This document shows, in pieces, positions 17,422-27,159 of a stretch of 64,000 nucleotides of DNA (the first letter of the stretch is position 1; each line of letters begins with the position of its first letter). The position numbers were made by a program, and so were the translations under genes. The stretch comes from Nitrospira sp. MA-1 (GTDB lineage: Bacteria; Nitrospirota; Nitrospiria; Nitrospirales; UBA8639), in NCBI GenBank assembly GCA_032139905.1, contig JAQJDB010000006.1, positions 1,054,001-1,118,000 of the forward strand, given 5' to 3'. The notes beneath the pieces were generated by a model, which made no database searches, was not told where the DNA came from, and saw only the letters and a list, made by a program, of their open reading frames with translations.

Positions 17422-19182
17422 TTAGCGTCTTCTCTGACGATTGTCTTTTTGCGAGACGAGAAACACGTTATCTTGAATCTCCCGGTCGATGGAAGTATTC
17501 CGCCTGATGATGTCGGCTAGGGTGGTCTCTTCCAATTTTTTAATTTCAAAAGTAGGGAACCCATTGAGATAAAAAAACCGGTCTCCGTCCCGCAACCGTT
17601 CGAACTGATCCACCAGAATCGTATAAAATAAATTCCCCACTAACGTGCCAGGGCGATGATCTTCAGACACCCCGCCCATCCATAAATCCACAAGTTCGAC
17701 GCTTCCATATGCAGCTTCCAGACGTTCTTGTACTTCACGATTCTTGGTGATGTCGTCAAAGGACACGGCAGGTGAGAGGCCCAAGGCCAACCGGGCATCA
17801 TTGTAGCTCGCCAGTCCGTGGTCCCGTCCCCGTTGAAGATTGAGTGAGACCAGGTCGAATCCTCCTCCTCCAGGGAGGCCGAAGAGGAAACCCCTTACGT
17901 CGTCGATGATATAGTTGTCGACCTTTTGCGCGCGATTGTTCGCGAGCCCTCGAAGTAACGGGTCAATCCCTCCTTCATTGATGAGACGCCCTGGAGCAAA
18001 AAATGCCTCTCGCAGCGGTAAATGGCCTTCCCGAATCGACTTTCCATCTTTACCCAGTCGGAGTAATACCGGTGAGAGCAGGGTATGGCCCACACGATAG
18101 GCAGCCGTACTGAACTCATTGCCAATATCGGGATTGACCCCACGCTTGTACCCGGTGTAGGGCCTCAGGGCATTGGGTCCGAGGAGTACGGGGAGAAATT
18201 CCTTATAGGTGATGACCTGGATCAACGCCCCGACCCAGATCCTCGCGGCTTCGTAAATGGCATCCTCGCTTAATCGGGGGGAATTGGCATGCATGAGGTC
18301 GGCCAGGCGATTATGTTCCCGCATGAACAACGTATGCATGGCCGTCAGCCCCACTTGCTCATTGGCTCGCACATCTCCCGCCACAAATAGCGTGGGAGCG
18401 GGACCGCCCTGGTTAGGCAGGCCGATGGTATTGAACGGCAGCAAATTGCCCGGGCTGGTTTTCAGCCGGCCTGTTCCGTCAGTGGCTCTAAGGGCCGCGG
18501 CGCGTACCGGGTCGGAGCCATACACCATCGATGCGTCGATGAACGCTGTGATTTGGTTCATTTGCTGCCGTGGATTCCGGGAATCCGTCCCGGTAGCCGG
18601 ATCATAGGTGGACCGGTTCAGCGACATGTGCTGTGTTCCGGTTGATTGTGGATCGAAGTGAGGATCGCCTGTCGGGATTTGAATATGGAAGGGTTCGAGG
18701 GGGTCTGCCCCCTCGGTCAGGTCGATATCGTGGTCGATGAATTGTCCCCATTGCCAGATAAAGTCCGAGGCCGATTTTTCGTTGTAGATCGCTTTGTCTT
18801 GGGCGGCCACCGTATTGGAAATGTCACGGACATTTGGCCGGTTGGAGCCGGCAGGTGTCCAGCTACCATTTTCGTAATCCGGTTTAACCTGCCGAAGCAA
18901 TTGGCTATTGGCGCTTCCCCAGTCGGGGTTCTGCACATTATTGTTCCTGCCATCAATGGCTCTGATCTCGAGATTGTTCCAGCCATGATCGGGTCTGGTC
19001 TCGGGATTGTCCCTGTTAGCACCGGGTCTGCGGTCGTGATTGTCCCTGCCGACATTGGGTCTGTTCTCTTGTGCGAACGTCTCGGGTAAGAGGGTTCCTA
19101 TGAGAGCGATCAAAACGCTGCCGGCCAAAACGGATCGTGTCCATGCCGGGACTATTTTTTTGTTCTGGAATGTGCGATTCAC
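17422..19182 (-). CDS. Secreted animal-type haem peroxidase
   Basis: A 586-residue member of the peroxidase-cyclooxygenase (myeloperoxidase/peroxidasin) superfamily. Signal peptide about residues 1-37 (SVLAGSVLIALIGTLLPETFA). A low-complexity Asn/Arg/Asp-rich linker with RDN-type repeats follows. The catalytic domain has the distal histidine motif WGQFIDHD, the catalytic arginine region MREHNRLA, the proximal histidine motif AYRVGHTLL, and LQRGRDHGL near the end, all typical. It probably oxidises halides or phenolics with peroxide outside the cytoplasm; the substrate is not deducible. It is followed convergently by the esterase. Length and motifs argue for an intact enzyme. Confidence 0.93.
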   Translation of the reverse strand: MNRTFQNKKIVPAWTRSVLAGSVLIALIGTLLPETFAQENRPNVGRDNHDRRPGANRDNPETRPDHGWNNLEIRAIDGRNNNVQNPDWGSANSQLLRQVKPDYENGSWTPAGSNRPNVRDISNTVAAQDKAIYNEKSASDFIWQWGQFIDHDIDLTEGADPLEPFHIQIPTGDPHFDPQSTGTQHMSLNRSTYDPATGTDSRNPRQQMNQITAFIDASMVYGSDPVRAAALRATDGTGRLKTSPGNLLPFNTIGLPNQGGPAPTLFVAGDVRANEQVGLTAMHTLFMREHNRLADLMHANSPRLSEDAIYEAARIWVGALIQVITYKEFLPVLLGPNALRPYTGYKRGVNPDIGNEFSTAAYRVGHTLLSPVLLRLGKDGKSIREGHLPLREAFFAPGRLINEGGIDPLLRGLANNRAQKVDNYIIDDVRGFLFGLPGGGGFDLVSLNLQRGRDHGLASYNDARLALGLSPAVSFDDITKNREVQERLEAAYGSVELVDLWMGGVSEDHRPGTLVGNLFYTILVDQFERLRDGDRFFYLNGFPTFEIKKLEETTLADIIRRNTSIDREIQDNVFLVSQKDNRQRRR

Positions 19183-19589
19183 GTACTTTTTCTCTCGAAT
19201 TTCCTAATGGTATGACTTATGGTTGTAACCCTTTGGGAAACTCGGATAGAAAAAGATGAATTTAGAAAAACGATGAAGCCGGGATGAAAAAATCCGGCGA
19301 TGATGAATAAATCCATGGGAAAAAGAAATTTACCCCAGTCGTGGAAATAAATCCAGTAGAGGGAAAACTAGTTCGGAGGTTTAAACTCAGAGAAGTGATG
19401 GGGTGATTCGGCGGGTGAAAAATGGAAATTAGTGAAGCGGGTCTTAAAAAATTATGGCTGGTTTCAAAACTTCGACCGAAATCCGGCCTGGCTTGGGAGA
19501 ATATCCCCGTTTGGCTGGCAGTTGGATGACCTTTCTCGCCTTCCTACTTAGCGGTATCCCTCCTGGATGGTTTGGGTATCTACGGTTTG
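19183..19589. other. Gene-free stretch between peroxidase and membrane hydrolase
   Basis: About 400 bp, A-rich in the half next to the peroxidase start (19240-19360). It must hold the peroxidase promoter. I see no supported open frame or clear structure. Confidence 0.5.
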
Positions 19590-20519
19590 TTACGTGTTTG
19601 AAAATTTTTTGAATTTGTGTGAATAGGGGAACATGCCTTGTTTCAGGAATGCCCCCACCCACATGCCAAACAGGAGAAGGATACCCAGGTAACTACCCGT
19701 ATCACGGAACCAACTGGAATGTTCATGAAATTCAAGAACGTCCAGTTTGGTGGGTGTGACAAACCGCCCACGAACCGAGACGGTAGCGGAGTGATCCAGA
19801 ATCTGTTGCGTGGTGCCGATTTGTTCACCATTGAATAGGCCAATCAAATCTTCTGAGGGGGTTTTCAGATAGAATGACCGATCCAGTTCCAGAAGATGTC
19901 CTGGGCGATTCTCCGTTTCCTCAAGTGTTCGGACGAAATGGTTATTGGCGTTTCGCGGTCCTTCTAACAGGACAAAGGGCAGTGCGAAATAGAGTATGAG
20001 TAACGACGCCGATATCGCCAATTTGAACGGAGACAGAAGCGAAATTGGGAGAGGCTGTGAGATCCCCTTTCGCCATTGCCATCCGATATAAAATAAGCCA
20101 CCCGCGGTCATGATATAGGTTGGAAGACTTTCCGGCCAAAATAACCCCACATTCCATAAGTCCCATGACAGTGGAGCAAAGAGATGGACGCCATTGGCCC
20201 ATTTGGTTTGAAGCGCATCAAGCACGAGATGTAGGAGAACGTTGACCCCGAGAATCAGGAACACGGCTCGTGGTGTACGCGTAAGAAAGGCCAAGGCCCC
20301 GCATAAGACCAACGTGACGAATAAAGAGGCCTGGGCGATACAATACAGGCGAATGGTGTAGGGATCGCTTCCCGGCAGGAATCCCATCAAGACTCTTTGG
20401 AAAATCCAGGGGATGTCCGGAAGCAAACAACCCATGCAGACCAGTTTGGGATCGATTCCGGGTTTGACCGCCTGATTCAGAAGGCCTTGCACGCCGATGT
20501 GGGCTAAGGTATTGGGCAC
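19590..20519 (-). CDS. Polytopic membrane protein, predicted metal-dependent hydrolase family
   Basis: A 309-residue membrane protein starting MPNTLAHIGVQGLLNQA, with the early conserved pair CMGCLLPDIPWI and then VLLHLVLDALQ. This pattern of His and Asp near membrane segments is seen in the DUF457/YdjM-like predicted membrane-bound metal-dependent hydrolases. I count about five or six hydrophobic segments, with an extracytoplasmic loop at about residues 195-275. The substrate is unknown. It stands alone, divergent from the desaturase region. Confidence 0.75.
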   Translation of the reverse strand: MPNTLAHIGVQGLLNQAVKPGIDPKLVCMGCLLPDIPWIFQRVLMGFLPGSDPYTIRLYCIAQASLFVTLVLCGALAFLTRTPRAVFLILGVNVLLHLVLDALQTKWANGVHLFAPLSWDLWNVGLFWPESLPTYIMTAGGLFYIGWQWRKGISQPLPISLLSPFKLAISASLLILYFALPFVLLEGPRNANNHFVRTLEETENRPGHLLELDRSFYLKTPSEDLIGLFNGEQIGTTQQILDHSATVSVRGRFVTPTKLDVLEFHEHSSWFRDTGSYLGILLLFGMWVGAFLKQGMFPYSHKFKKFSNT

Positions 20520-20623
20520 GACTTCCTTTCACCAGAAATTAGGTAAGGTATCGGCAAAATGTTTGCCCACCATAATCGGCTTCACTGGGCATTCTCAAGG
20601 AGGATGTTTCTCAGGATTCATTT

Positions 20624-20745
20624 ATCGTGGAAACGAATGGGAAGGTTTTTTAGGAAGACATGGTCGTGCCTCGCATCGACATGCTTCTCCAGGAAGTCGG
20701 ACACCCACAGCATCTTTTCCGGCAAGGTTACCATTCAGGTGCCAG
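20624..20745 (+). pseudogene. Decayed copy of the 3' end of the secreted esterase gene
   Basis: Bases from ATCGTGGAAACGAATGGGAA onward match the esterase gene at about 17095-17215 through GCATCGACA and CAGGAAGTC, with substitutions, small deletions and an in-frame TAG soon after the start of the match. It lies in the 514-bp gap 20520-21033, which otherwise holds nothing I can support. Confidence 0.7.
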
Positions 20746-21033
20746 AGCCTCCGGTTGTTTAATACCACCGTTCACTTGTTGTTTCGAATGAGCCATTCCT
20801 GTGGGTCATATCCTTTTTAGGCTCATGCCCCCTTGTCAGACGCCCTCGTTCAGTTAAAATTTCCTTACACTCCCCAACCCATTGTCTTGGGGTAAAAGGC
20901 TGGTGCATGTTCCGGTTGGTTTTCTCCTTTTGACGTCAAAACGCAAATGGCTTTCTTGTAATGTTGGATCAAATTTTTTCAAGGTGAATGAGAGACACAG
21001 ACACCTGTTTTGTGAGGAAGGTAGGAGTTTCTG

Positions 21034-21921
21034 ATGAGGGTGGAATTGAGTGAAGTGGGCATTATGACAGATTCAAAGGCCATGAGGCGCAATGCTATCG
21101 TGAATGGGGTGTCGATTGGAATCCCTTTTATTGGCACGCTTATCGGGCTCCTGTCTTCTGGTTTCTCTGCTCCCACTTCCTCCACGGTTTTTCTCTTCCT
21201 GTTGTTTTTCCTGTTCAACCTTATCGGGGTGAGCGTGGGGTTGCATCGATATTTCTCTCATCATGCCTTCGAAACGAGTCCTTGGGTTCGATGGCTATTG
21301 GGTATTTTGAGCACCTGGGCGATGCAAGGTCCTATTGATCGATGGGTGGCTGACCACCGGCGGCATCATCGTTTTTCTGATCAGCCATTGGATATTCATA
21401 GTCCGTATTGGAGTCGGCAAAATAAGATCACCTCCGGGTTCAAGCGTTTCGCGCATGCTCATCTATTATGGATGTTTGTGGAATGGCCAACCGATACCCG
21501 TCTCTATGCGAAAGATACGATTAGTGATCCGATCAGTCGAAGATGCAGCCGGTGGTATTGGCCGATCTGTGCCACGTCGTTTTTGGTGCCGGCCATGCTT
21601 GGGTATGCCATGGGAGGTTCGGATGAAGCGGTTCGGGCTTTCTTCTGGGCCGGGTGTTTGAGAATTTTCCTCATGCACCAATTTACCTGGATGGTTAATT
21701 CTTTTGGTCATATGTTCGGTGGGAAAACGGAAGGGAGCCGGGATGAATCGCGAAATATGCATTGGGGAGTCACGCTTCTCTTTTTGGGTGAAGGGCTACA
21801 TAGCTACCATCACGCCCATCAGCGCACCGCTGTGAACCAACCGGCGTCTTTGGATCCGGCCGGATACCTCATCACCTTCCTTGAAACCATTCATGTCGTC
21901 TGGAAAGTCCAACGCTTTTAA
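21034..21921 (+). CDS. Membrane fatty-acid (acyl-CoA/acyl-lipid) desaturase
   Basis: A 295-residue di-iron membrane desaturase. The three histidine boxes are present: HRYFSHH (H-x4-H), HRRHHRF (H-x2-HH) and HSYHHAHQ (H-x2-HH). Hydrophobic hairpins lie at about residues 25-70 and 175-210. It introduces a double bond into acyl chains at the cytoplasmic face, probably at position delta-9, though the regiochemistry cannot be read from sequence. ATG 21034 is preferred because GTAGGAG lies 7 bases upstream; ATG 21064 is an alternative. It is transcribed alone. Confidence 0.93.
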   Translation: MRVELSEVGIMTDSKAMRRNAIVNGVSIGIPFIGTLIGLLSSGFSAPTSSTVFLFLLFFLFNLIGVSVGLHRYFSHHAFETSPWVRWLLGILSTWAMQGPIDRWVADHRRHHRFSDQPLDIHSPYWSRQNKITSGFKRFAHAHLLWMFVEWPTDTRLYAKDTISDPISRRCSRWYWPICATSFLVPAMLGYAMGGSDEAVRAFFWAGCLRIFLMHQFTWMVNSFGHMFGGKTEGSRDESRNMHWGVTLLFLGEGLHSYHHAHQRTAVNQPASLDPAGYLITFLETIHVVWKVQRF

Positions 21922-22112
21922 ATCCTAGCCGGTTCTGATCGTGGGAACCGTGTGGCAGGGTTAAAGCTTATCCAGAATTTAGGATTCCAGTCTTCCAGCG
22001 GTATGTAGGCTTCCGGAAAGGGTATAGCCCTCGCGCAATCTGCGACGGGTCTCAAACGCTTACATCAGAAATGGGGGAACTCCCTTATGGGCCTCGCTAG
22101 GTGACGGAGCGA

Positions 22113-25100
22113 TCATATTGCACATGGAGGTGAATACATGGTCAATTTGCAAAACAAATTGATGAGTTTCATCTCCTCCAGGGAACCGGGAGGAGTGCCG
22201 GCGATGCGGGGATCAGCAATGACCACGGCAAGACATTGAGCCCGGGAGATGGCCACATTCACCCGGTTGCGGTCGAGAATGAAGGCCAGTCCGCGTGAAC
22301 CGTATTCACCGTAACTGGAGCAGAGGGAAAGAATGCAGACGGGAGCTTCCTGCCCTTGAAATTTGTCAACGCTTCCGACGCGTGCGCCGTCGGGTAGCAC
22401 GGCCTGAAGCGCGCGGACTTGAGCGTTGTAGGGGGCGATGAAAAGAAAGTGATCCAAGTCTAATGGTTTGGTGATGCCATCCTTGTCGGTGTAAAGACGT
22501 CCATGGAGTTCATGGTACATGGACGTGACCCGTTCAACCTCTTCATCGCTCTGTTGGATGTTGCCATCATGCTCCACCCCACAGAAGAGGATTCCGCTTT
22601 CGCAGGTGATGAGGCTGTTGGCACCTGGTGGGACACTGATCCGCTGCCGGGCGCAATCCGGATGGGACCCAAGGCGGCCCTCATATATGCTTTCCGAGAT
22701 GAAACGGCAGACGGCCGGATGCATCCGGCGGGACTCCCCGAGGAAAAGCCCGTAGTCGGGAGGTACCACGGCATGCATGACGGGATAGTCGGGTTGGCTG
22801 ACCTCCATGTCCTTGAGCGCATACTGGAGGACGGAAAGTCCCGCATCGCCGGGATGGGAGCCTTGCACGGGTTGTTCGAGTTGCATCTGATCACCTAGAA
22901 GCACAAGGTTCTTCGCGCATCGAGCCATCGCCATGGCGTTGGCTAGGGCCACCTGCCCGGCTTCATCAATGAACAGGAAATCAAGTGTGCCTTCCCACTC
23001 AGGCCTGGTAAAAAGCCAAGCCGTTCCGCCGACCACGCCACGGGTGTAAGTCTGGTGCGCGGTGCCGGTGTCTTTGAGGTATTGCACGCCGGGGTTACAG
23101 TTAAACAAGGGATCATCGGGGTCACCACCAACTTTAAGTCCGTGGAGCTGGGAACCACTCCCTTTAACAGCGTCCCCGCAGGCAGTGAGAAGATTGATCA
23201 CGGCCTTGTGGCTGTTGGATGCGACGCCGACTTTCTTGCCGGAAGCGAGCAATCTGGTGATGACCTGTGAAGCTGTGAATGTTTTTCCCGTGCCGGGAGG
23301 TCCCTGAATGACTAAGCATCCACCGGCCATTGAGCCGGCGATCCGGCTGGCCGCATCCGTTGGCGTTTCGTCCGCATGTTGCAGAGGTGTTGCGGGTGGC
23401 ACTCGGTTCAAGAGGGCGGACACCGAGGCATCGAGGTTTCCCAATAGGTGCCTGCCTACCACTTCTGTCAGCGCAAGCTGAATGGCCGTTGGCGACACAT
23501 GTTCGTCGGGAAGCAGTGACCCCTGCTGAGGGAATATACCTGCGCATTTCTCGGTTAGACCCTTCTTGCCGATTTTGAGAGCCAGTCTTCCGATGGACAC
23601 ATCCAACTCCACGAGTGTGAATTTCGCATTCAGGTTATGGGTGAACATCACTTTGGATTTATCCCCCGCAGACAATTTGCATTCCTGAGAGGGGTCGAAA
23701 CGATATTCTTGTACAAGTGAAAGTTTTTCGGGCACGGGAGGCCCAACGGCGCGAATCCCCTCGATGCAGGCCTGGTCGTCGCGGAGTTCTTCAGGGGTCG
23801 CGGTGGCGCGGTCAAACATGCGCCACCACATGGGCTTTTCTTCCCGGCGATGAAAGTCGATCACATCGGCAAGAATCAGGGAAATAGCATCTCCTTGCGT
23901 GCGAAGCTGTGCAGCGGTCTCCAATCGCGCCACGACCTCCGGGGGCAATTCTTTTGGGGCCGAAGGAGCCGGGTCGGGATTTTGGTTCACCGCAGTGATC
24001 TGATGTTCGACGATCACTTTTCGTAACCACTGCAGCAACTCTGCCGTGGATGTGCAATCGTCCTGATTGTAGTCGCGGATATCTTTCAGGATGGGGCTGT
24101 GATTCCAATCATCCGGCTGTTGGCTTTCGATCCACCTGGCGTATTGAACGATCGAGTCAGCCGCGGTGGCCACCTCGGTGGCGCGTTTCGGTCGGTAGAG
24201 GCGTTCGACGGTTTTGAGTGAGTAGCTGTTCTCGCCGAGGCGCAGGCCGTGACGGACGATTTGAAAGAGATCAACAAACACCTCGTTCCGGAGCAGCGCG
24301 TCCACCTCGTCCTGCCGGGTATCGTGGCGTGTGCTCAACCGCCGAACTGCGCTGACTTCGTAGGGGGCGTAATGGTAGATGTGCATGCCGGGGTTGTGCT
24401 GCCATCGATTAAAGACCCAGTCCACGAAGCCTTCGAAAGCGAGCTGTTCTTCCTCACGTGTGTGTGCCCACCAGTCCATGAACTCAAAAGAATCCGACTG
24501 TTCGCTCCGGGTGCAGATTCCAAACAGGTATTCCAATCCACCGGCAACCAGCGGGTATCCCTCCATGTCGAAGAAGACATCCGTCGGATGATCGGGCGGA
24601 AGAGCGGCGAGGCCCACGGGTTCGCCATTCGCCCCAATGGAAGACAGTACTTCGTAGCGGGGCGGGGCATCGGGATTTCCTATGCGGTCGGCCCGGGTCT
24701 GGCACTGCAGACGCGCCTGAGCCACGAGTTTTTCCAGTGAGTCGGCAGCCAGTTTGCGAATGGACGTGCCTGAGGCCTCAGAAAGATCGGCGACTGTGGC
24801 GATCCCACCCTTCTTCAGCTTCTTGATCTGGCCCACGGTGATTCCCGCCACCTGCACAAGGTGGTCCGTGTCGTGGAAAAATTTTTCGGCATGGGAAGTC
24901 CACCGGCCGTGATCGGCTCGGGGAAGGGGTTCAGGGCGATCCGTGATGTTCCCGGTGAAACCGTTCTGCATGGTCAGGAAATTCGCCGTGATGCGACGGT
25001 AGTAATGAATGAAGTCCTCGATGCGAAACTGAACTCGTTCCTGAGTGCCGAGGATGAGTCCGAACTGTTCGGGCATTGGAGCGTCGGTGACGGCGGCGAG

Positions 25101-25547
25101 CAAGTCCGAATAGCAACACAGCTGAATCGCATAATACGGCTTAGGCGAGCGGGCCAGCTTCGTGTCCCACACCTGATACTGTCCCGATTCCTCGAGCAGA
25201 AGAAAGTCCGCAAACCCGGCGAACGGCTCATGCTCCAAAAACGCCTGATAGATAATGGGGACTTTTGAGCTGATTGCGGAGAGGGTTGTTGTTCGGGCAA
25301 TGACCGGATCGGACTTTGAAATCTCGACCACGTTGGCACCGGATGATTTGAACTCATCGAGCACCTCGCGCTCGTGCTGCGCGCCGGTCTGTGCAATCAG
25401 TTGTCCATCCTCGGTATCCTCATCAGGCGCAACGGCGCCGGGGTTTTCCAAAAAATATCGGTCCATCCATGATGCAAACGGTGAGCCCAGATAGCGAATA
25501 AGGTCGCTCGGCGAGAACACCAGTTGCCCTGAGAGATCTTTCTTCAT
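22113..25547 (-). CDS. TM0106-family RecB-like nuclease fused to SF1 (UPF1/Dna2-like) helicase
   Basis: A 1144-residue two-part protein. The N-terminal half (about 1-530) has the RecB/Cas4-like nuclease layout, with GFADFLLLEESGQYQVWDTK as the D...D-x-K type core, and a second RNase H-like exonuclease part around DVFFDMEGYPLV and YNQDDCTSTAELL. The C-terminal half is a superfamily 1 helicase: Walker A QGPPGTGKT (about 747), Walker B FIDEAGQ (about 857), VDKFQGQE and NVAISRA. This resembles TM0106-type proteins, which act on nucleic acids but have no settled role. It lies 615 bp after the type I restriction operon on the same strand and may belong to the same defence island. Function in defence is inferred from position. 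Confidence 0.88.
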   Translation of the reverse strand: MKKDLSGQLVFSPSDLIRYLGSPFASWMDRYFLENPGAVAPDEDTEDGQLIAQTGAQHEREVLDEFKSSGANVVEISKSDPVIARTTTLSAISSKVPIIYQAFLEHEPFAGFADFLLLEESGQYQVWDTKLARSPKPYYAIQLCCYSDLLAAVTDAPMPEQFGLILGTQERVQFRIEDFIHYYRRITANFLTMQNGFTGNITDRPEPLPRADHGRWTSHAEKFFHDTDHLVQVAGITVGQIKKLKKGGIATVADLSEASGTSIRKLAADSLEKLVAQARLQCQTRADRIGNPDAPPRYEVLSSIGANGEPVGLAALPPDHPTDVFFDMEGYPLVAGGLEYLFGICTRSEQSDSFEFMDWWAHTREEEQLAFEGFVDWVFNRWQHNPGMHIYHYAPYEVSAVRRLSTRHDTRQDEVDALLRNEVFVDLFQIVRHGLRLGENSYSLKTVERLYRPKRATEVATAADSIVQYARWIESQQPDDWNHSPILKDIRDYNQDDCTSTAELLQWLRKVIVEHQITAVNQNPDPAPSAPKELPPEVVARLETAAQLRTQGDAISLILADVIDFHRREEKPMWWRMFDRATATPEELRDDQACIEGIRAVGPPVPEKLSLVQEYRFDPSQECKLSAGDKSKVMFTHNLNAKFTLVELDVSIGRLALKIGKKGLTEKCAGIFPQQGSLLPDEHVSPTAIQLALTEVVGRHLLGNLDASVSALLNRVPPATPLQHADETPTDAASRIAGSMAGGCLVIQGPPGTGKTFTASQVITRLLASGKKVGVASNSHKAVINLLTACGDAVKGSGSQLHGLKVGGDPDDPLFNCNPGVQYLKDTGTAHQTYTRGVVGGTAWLFTRPEWEGTLDFLFIDEAGQVALANAMAMARCAKNLVLLGDQMQLEQPVQGSHPGDAGLSVLQYALKDMEVSQPDYPVMHAVVPPDYGLFLGESRRMHPAVCRFISESIYEGRLGSHPDCARQRISVPPGANSLITCESGILFCGVEHDGNIQQSDEEVERVTSMYHELHGRLYTDKDGITKPLDLDHFLFIAPYNAQVRALQAVLPDGARVGSVDKFQGQEAPVCILSLCSSYGEYGSRGLAFILDRNRVNVAISRAQCLAVVIADPRIAGTPPGSLEEMKLINLFCKLTMYSPPCAI

Positions 25548-26162
25548 ATGCAGGGAACAAATTCAGTTTGCGGGTTACAGTGGTCGTCAGGACAGTCCGG
25601 GAGAATGACGAGGAAGAACGGATACATGAAACCGTGCGATGGGAACGCCCATATCTTAAGCATTGGTGCGGGAATCTTCAAGGAAGTCATCATCTACAAA
25701 AATTGGAATTAATCATTTCAGGCTTTAGGGCAACACCTGCTGTCTCAGTTCGCCCTTCCCCAAGTTGTCATCCTGAGTCCATGACGAATGATCTGTATCC
25801 AGGTGAAGCATTTAAAGTTCGGCGAGGTCCATCTTCATCTTCATGATGCCATAGGCGCCCAGGCCTGCGTGCCTCAATCGCTTACCATTCAGCTGATCCT
25901 AACGGTGTTACTCAAGCTTGTTCAAATCATCACTCGAAAGACGGAAGGCAACAAGTGACGAACCGTGAGCAAAGAAATCTAATGGGATTCGCTGTCAATT
26001 TTTTACAGAAAGTGCTGATAAAAGGATTACCAAAATTGGTGCCTTTCAGGGGATTTTGTTCGTCTCGGAAACATCCCACAGGAAGGCGATATACTCCTGC
26101 TCCTTTGGGGTCTTGGAGGAGAGCGGTAGGTAGTTTCCGAGTTCGGAGGCTCCTTCCATAGA
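25548..26162. other. Gene-free stretch between the helicase and the DUF3644 gene
   Basis: About 615 bp with several overlapping short frames on both strands, none with a ribosome site or recognisable sequence. I see no repeat or terminator here. Confidence 0.5.
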
Positions 26163-27155
26163 TTATCCTTTCGCTTTTGCCTTGGCTTTGGTGAAGAAGG
26201 CCTTGTCTTTGCTGTATTGATGTACCAACCAGTCAATAAAAGCTGGGCTATATTGGGTCGGAGATCCCTTAATTTTTCCTTTGTAAAAATATTCCGAACG
26301 TTTTTTGATGCCATACACTTTACTTACGCATTGGATGCCGTGTTGATTGATCTGCAATCCTGGAACCCTTGTTTTCATCTGTTCAATTATTTCTTTTTGC
26401 CGGAACGGGTGGGACTTGCTGGGGTCTTTGGGGACTTCAATAATCCTGACGGAATCACCGCTTTCCGTTCCCGTCGAAAGCACAATATCTGCATCATTTT
26501 GATTTTTTGTCAGTACTAGGCGATATTCGATACCGATTGAAAATTGTGAAGGCCGTTGGAGGGAGTCGAATTCATGTTTGATTTGCGAGCAGTAGCGGGT
26601 GAGAAATTCTGCGGTATCCCGGCCTAACTCTCGACGAAGTCGTTTGTCGGTCAGGTCGCTTTGCTCCGGGCAAAGATCGTAAACCAGGCTCATCATTCCT
26701 ACCGGCACTCGATCGGAAAGCGAAACTTCGAACCAGCCATTCAGGCGGTTGTGGTAGTTGATTACGCTTGCCTGGAAAAGACAGAGCACTTCGCGCGGAA
26801 TCTGGCTGAACACAAGGTGAACCGTTTCATCTCGCAGGTCAGCAATGCGTTCAATATTTCTCCGCTCAGGGATTTCTTGCTCGGGGATGATCTTTTCCAG
26901 ACAGTCTCGCAAAGAAAGCGAACGTTTCGGAAGTCCTCGTTTCTTTTTGTAATAGATAGAGTTTTGCTTCCCTGTGTCCTCCAATATCTTTGCTTTGAGT
27001 AACAATTCCCAAGCATTGCAGATCAAGTAACAGAACGTTTCGAGCCGGTATTTGATGGAAAGCCTGTTGATGGTTTCTAAGGCGTGGATGTATGCCTCTA
27101 CACTCTTATCAACCAATCGTCCTTTAAGCCCTGGGTTTCCTCGATGACCCTTCAC
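26163..27155 (-). CDS. DUF3644 domain protein in the type I restriction operon
   Basis: A 330-residue protein. The N-terminal part KGRLVDKSVEAYIHALETIN and FCYLICNAWELLLKAKI is the DUF3644 signature, a family often found beside restriction systems and without an assigned activity. Residues 90-115 (ERIADLRDETVHL) look like the histidine-containing helix of abortive-infection/HEPN-like families. This is suggestive only. The end is Lys/Ala-rich (KAKAKAKG). It starts 4 bp after the hsdMS stop, so it is cotranscribed with the restriction genes. Confidence 0.82.
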   Translation of the reverse strand: MKGHRGNPGLKGRLVDKSVEAYIHALETINRLSIKYRLETFCYLICNAWELLLKAKILEDTGKQNSIYYKKKRGLPKRSLSLRDCLEKIIPEQEIPERRNIERIADLRDETVHLVFSQIPREVLCLFQASVINYHNRLNGWFEVSLSDRVPVGMMSLVYDLCPEQSDLTDKRLRRELGRDTAEFLTRYCSQIKHEFDSLQRPSQFSIGIEYRLVLTKNQNDADIVLSTGTESGDSVRIIEVPKDPSKSHPFRQKEIIEQMKTRVPGLQINQHGIQCVSKVYGIKKRSEYFYKGKIKGSPTQYSPAFIDWLVHQYSKDKAFFTKAKAKAKG

Positions 27156-27159
27156 AATC

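Noticed and set aside
18646-19089. 147-codon + strand frame over the peroxidase N-terminus
   Set aside because: It is antisense to the peroxidase, and its apparent repeats come from the Asn/Arg/Asp-rich linker of the real gene.
20497-20820. 107-codon + strand frame upstream of the desaturase
   Set aside because: It overlaps the esterase remnant in another phase and the start of the membrane-hydrolase gene; no family resemblance.
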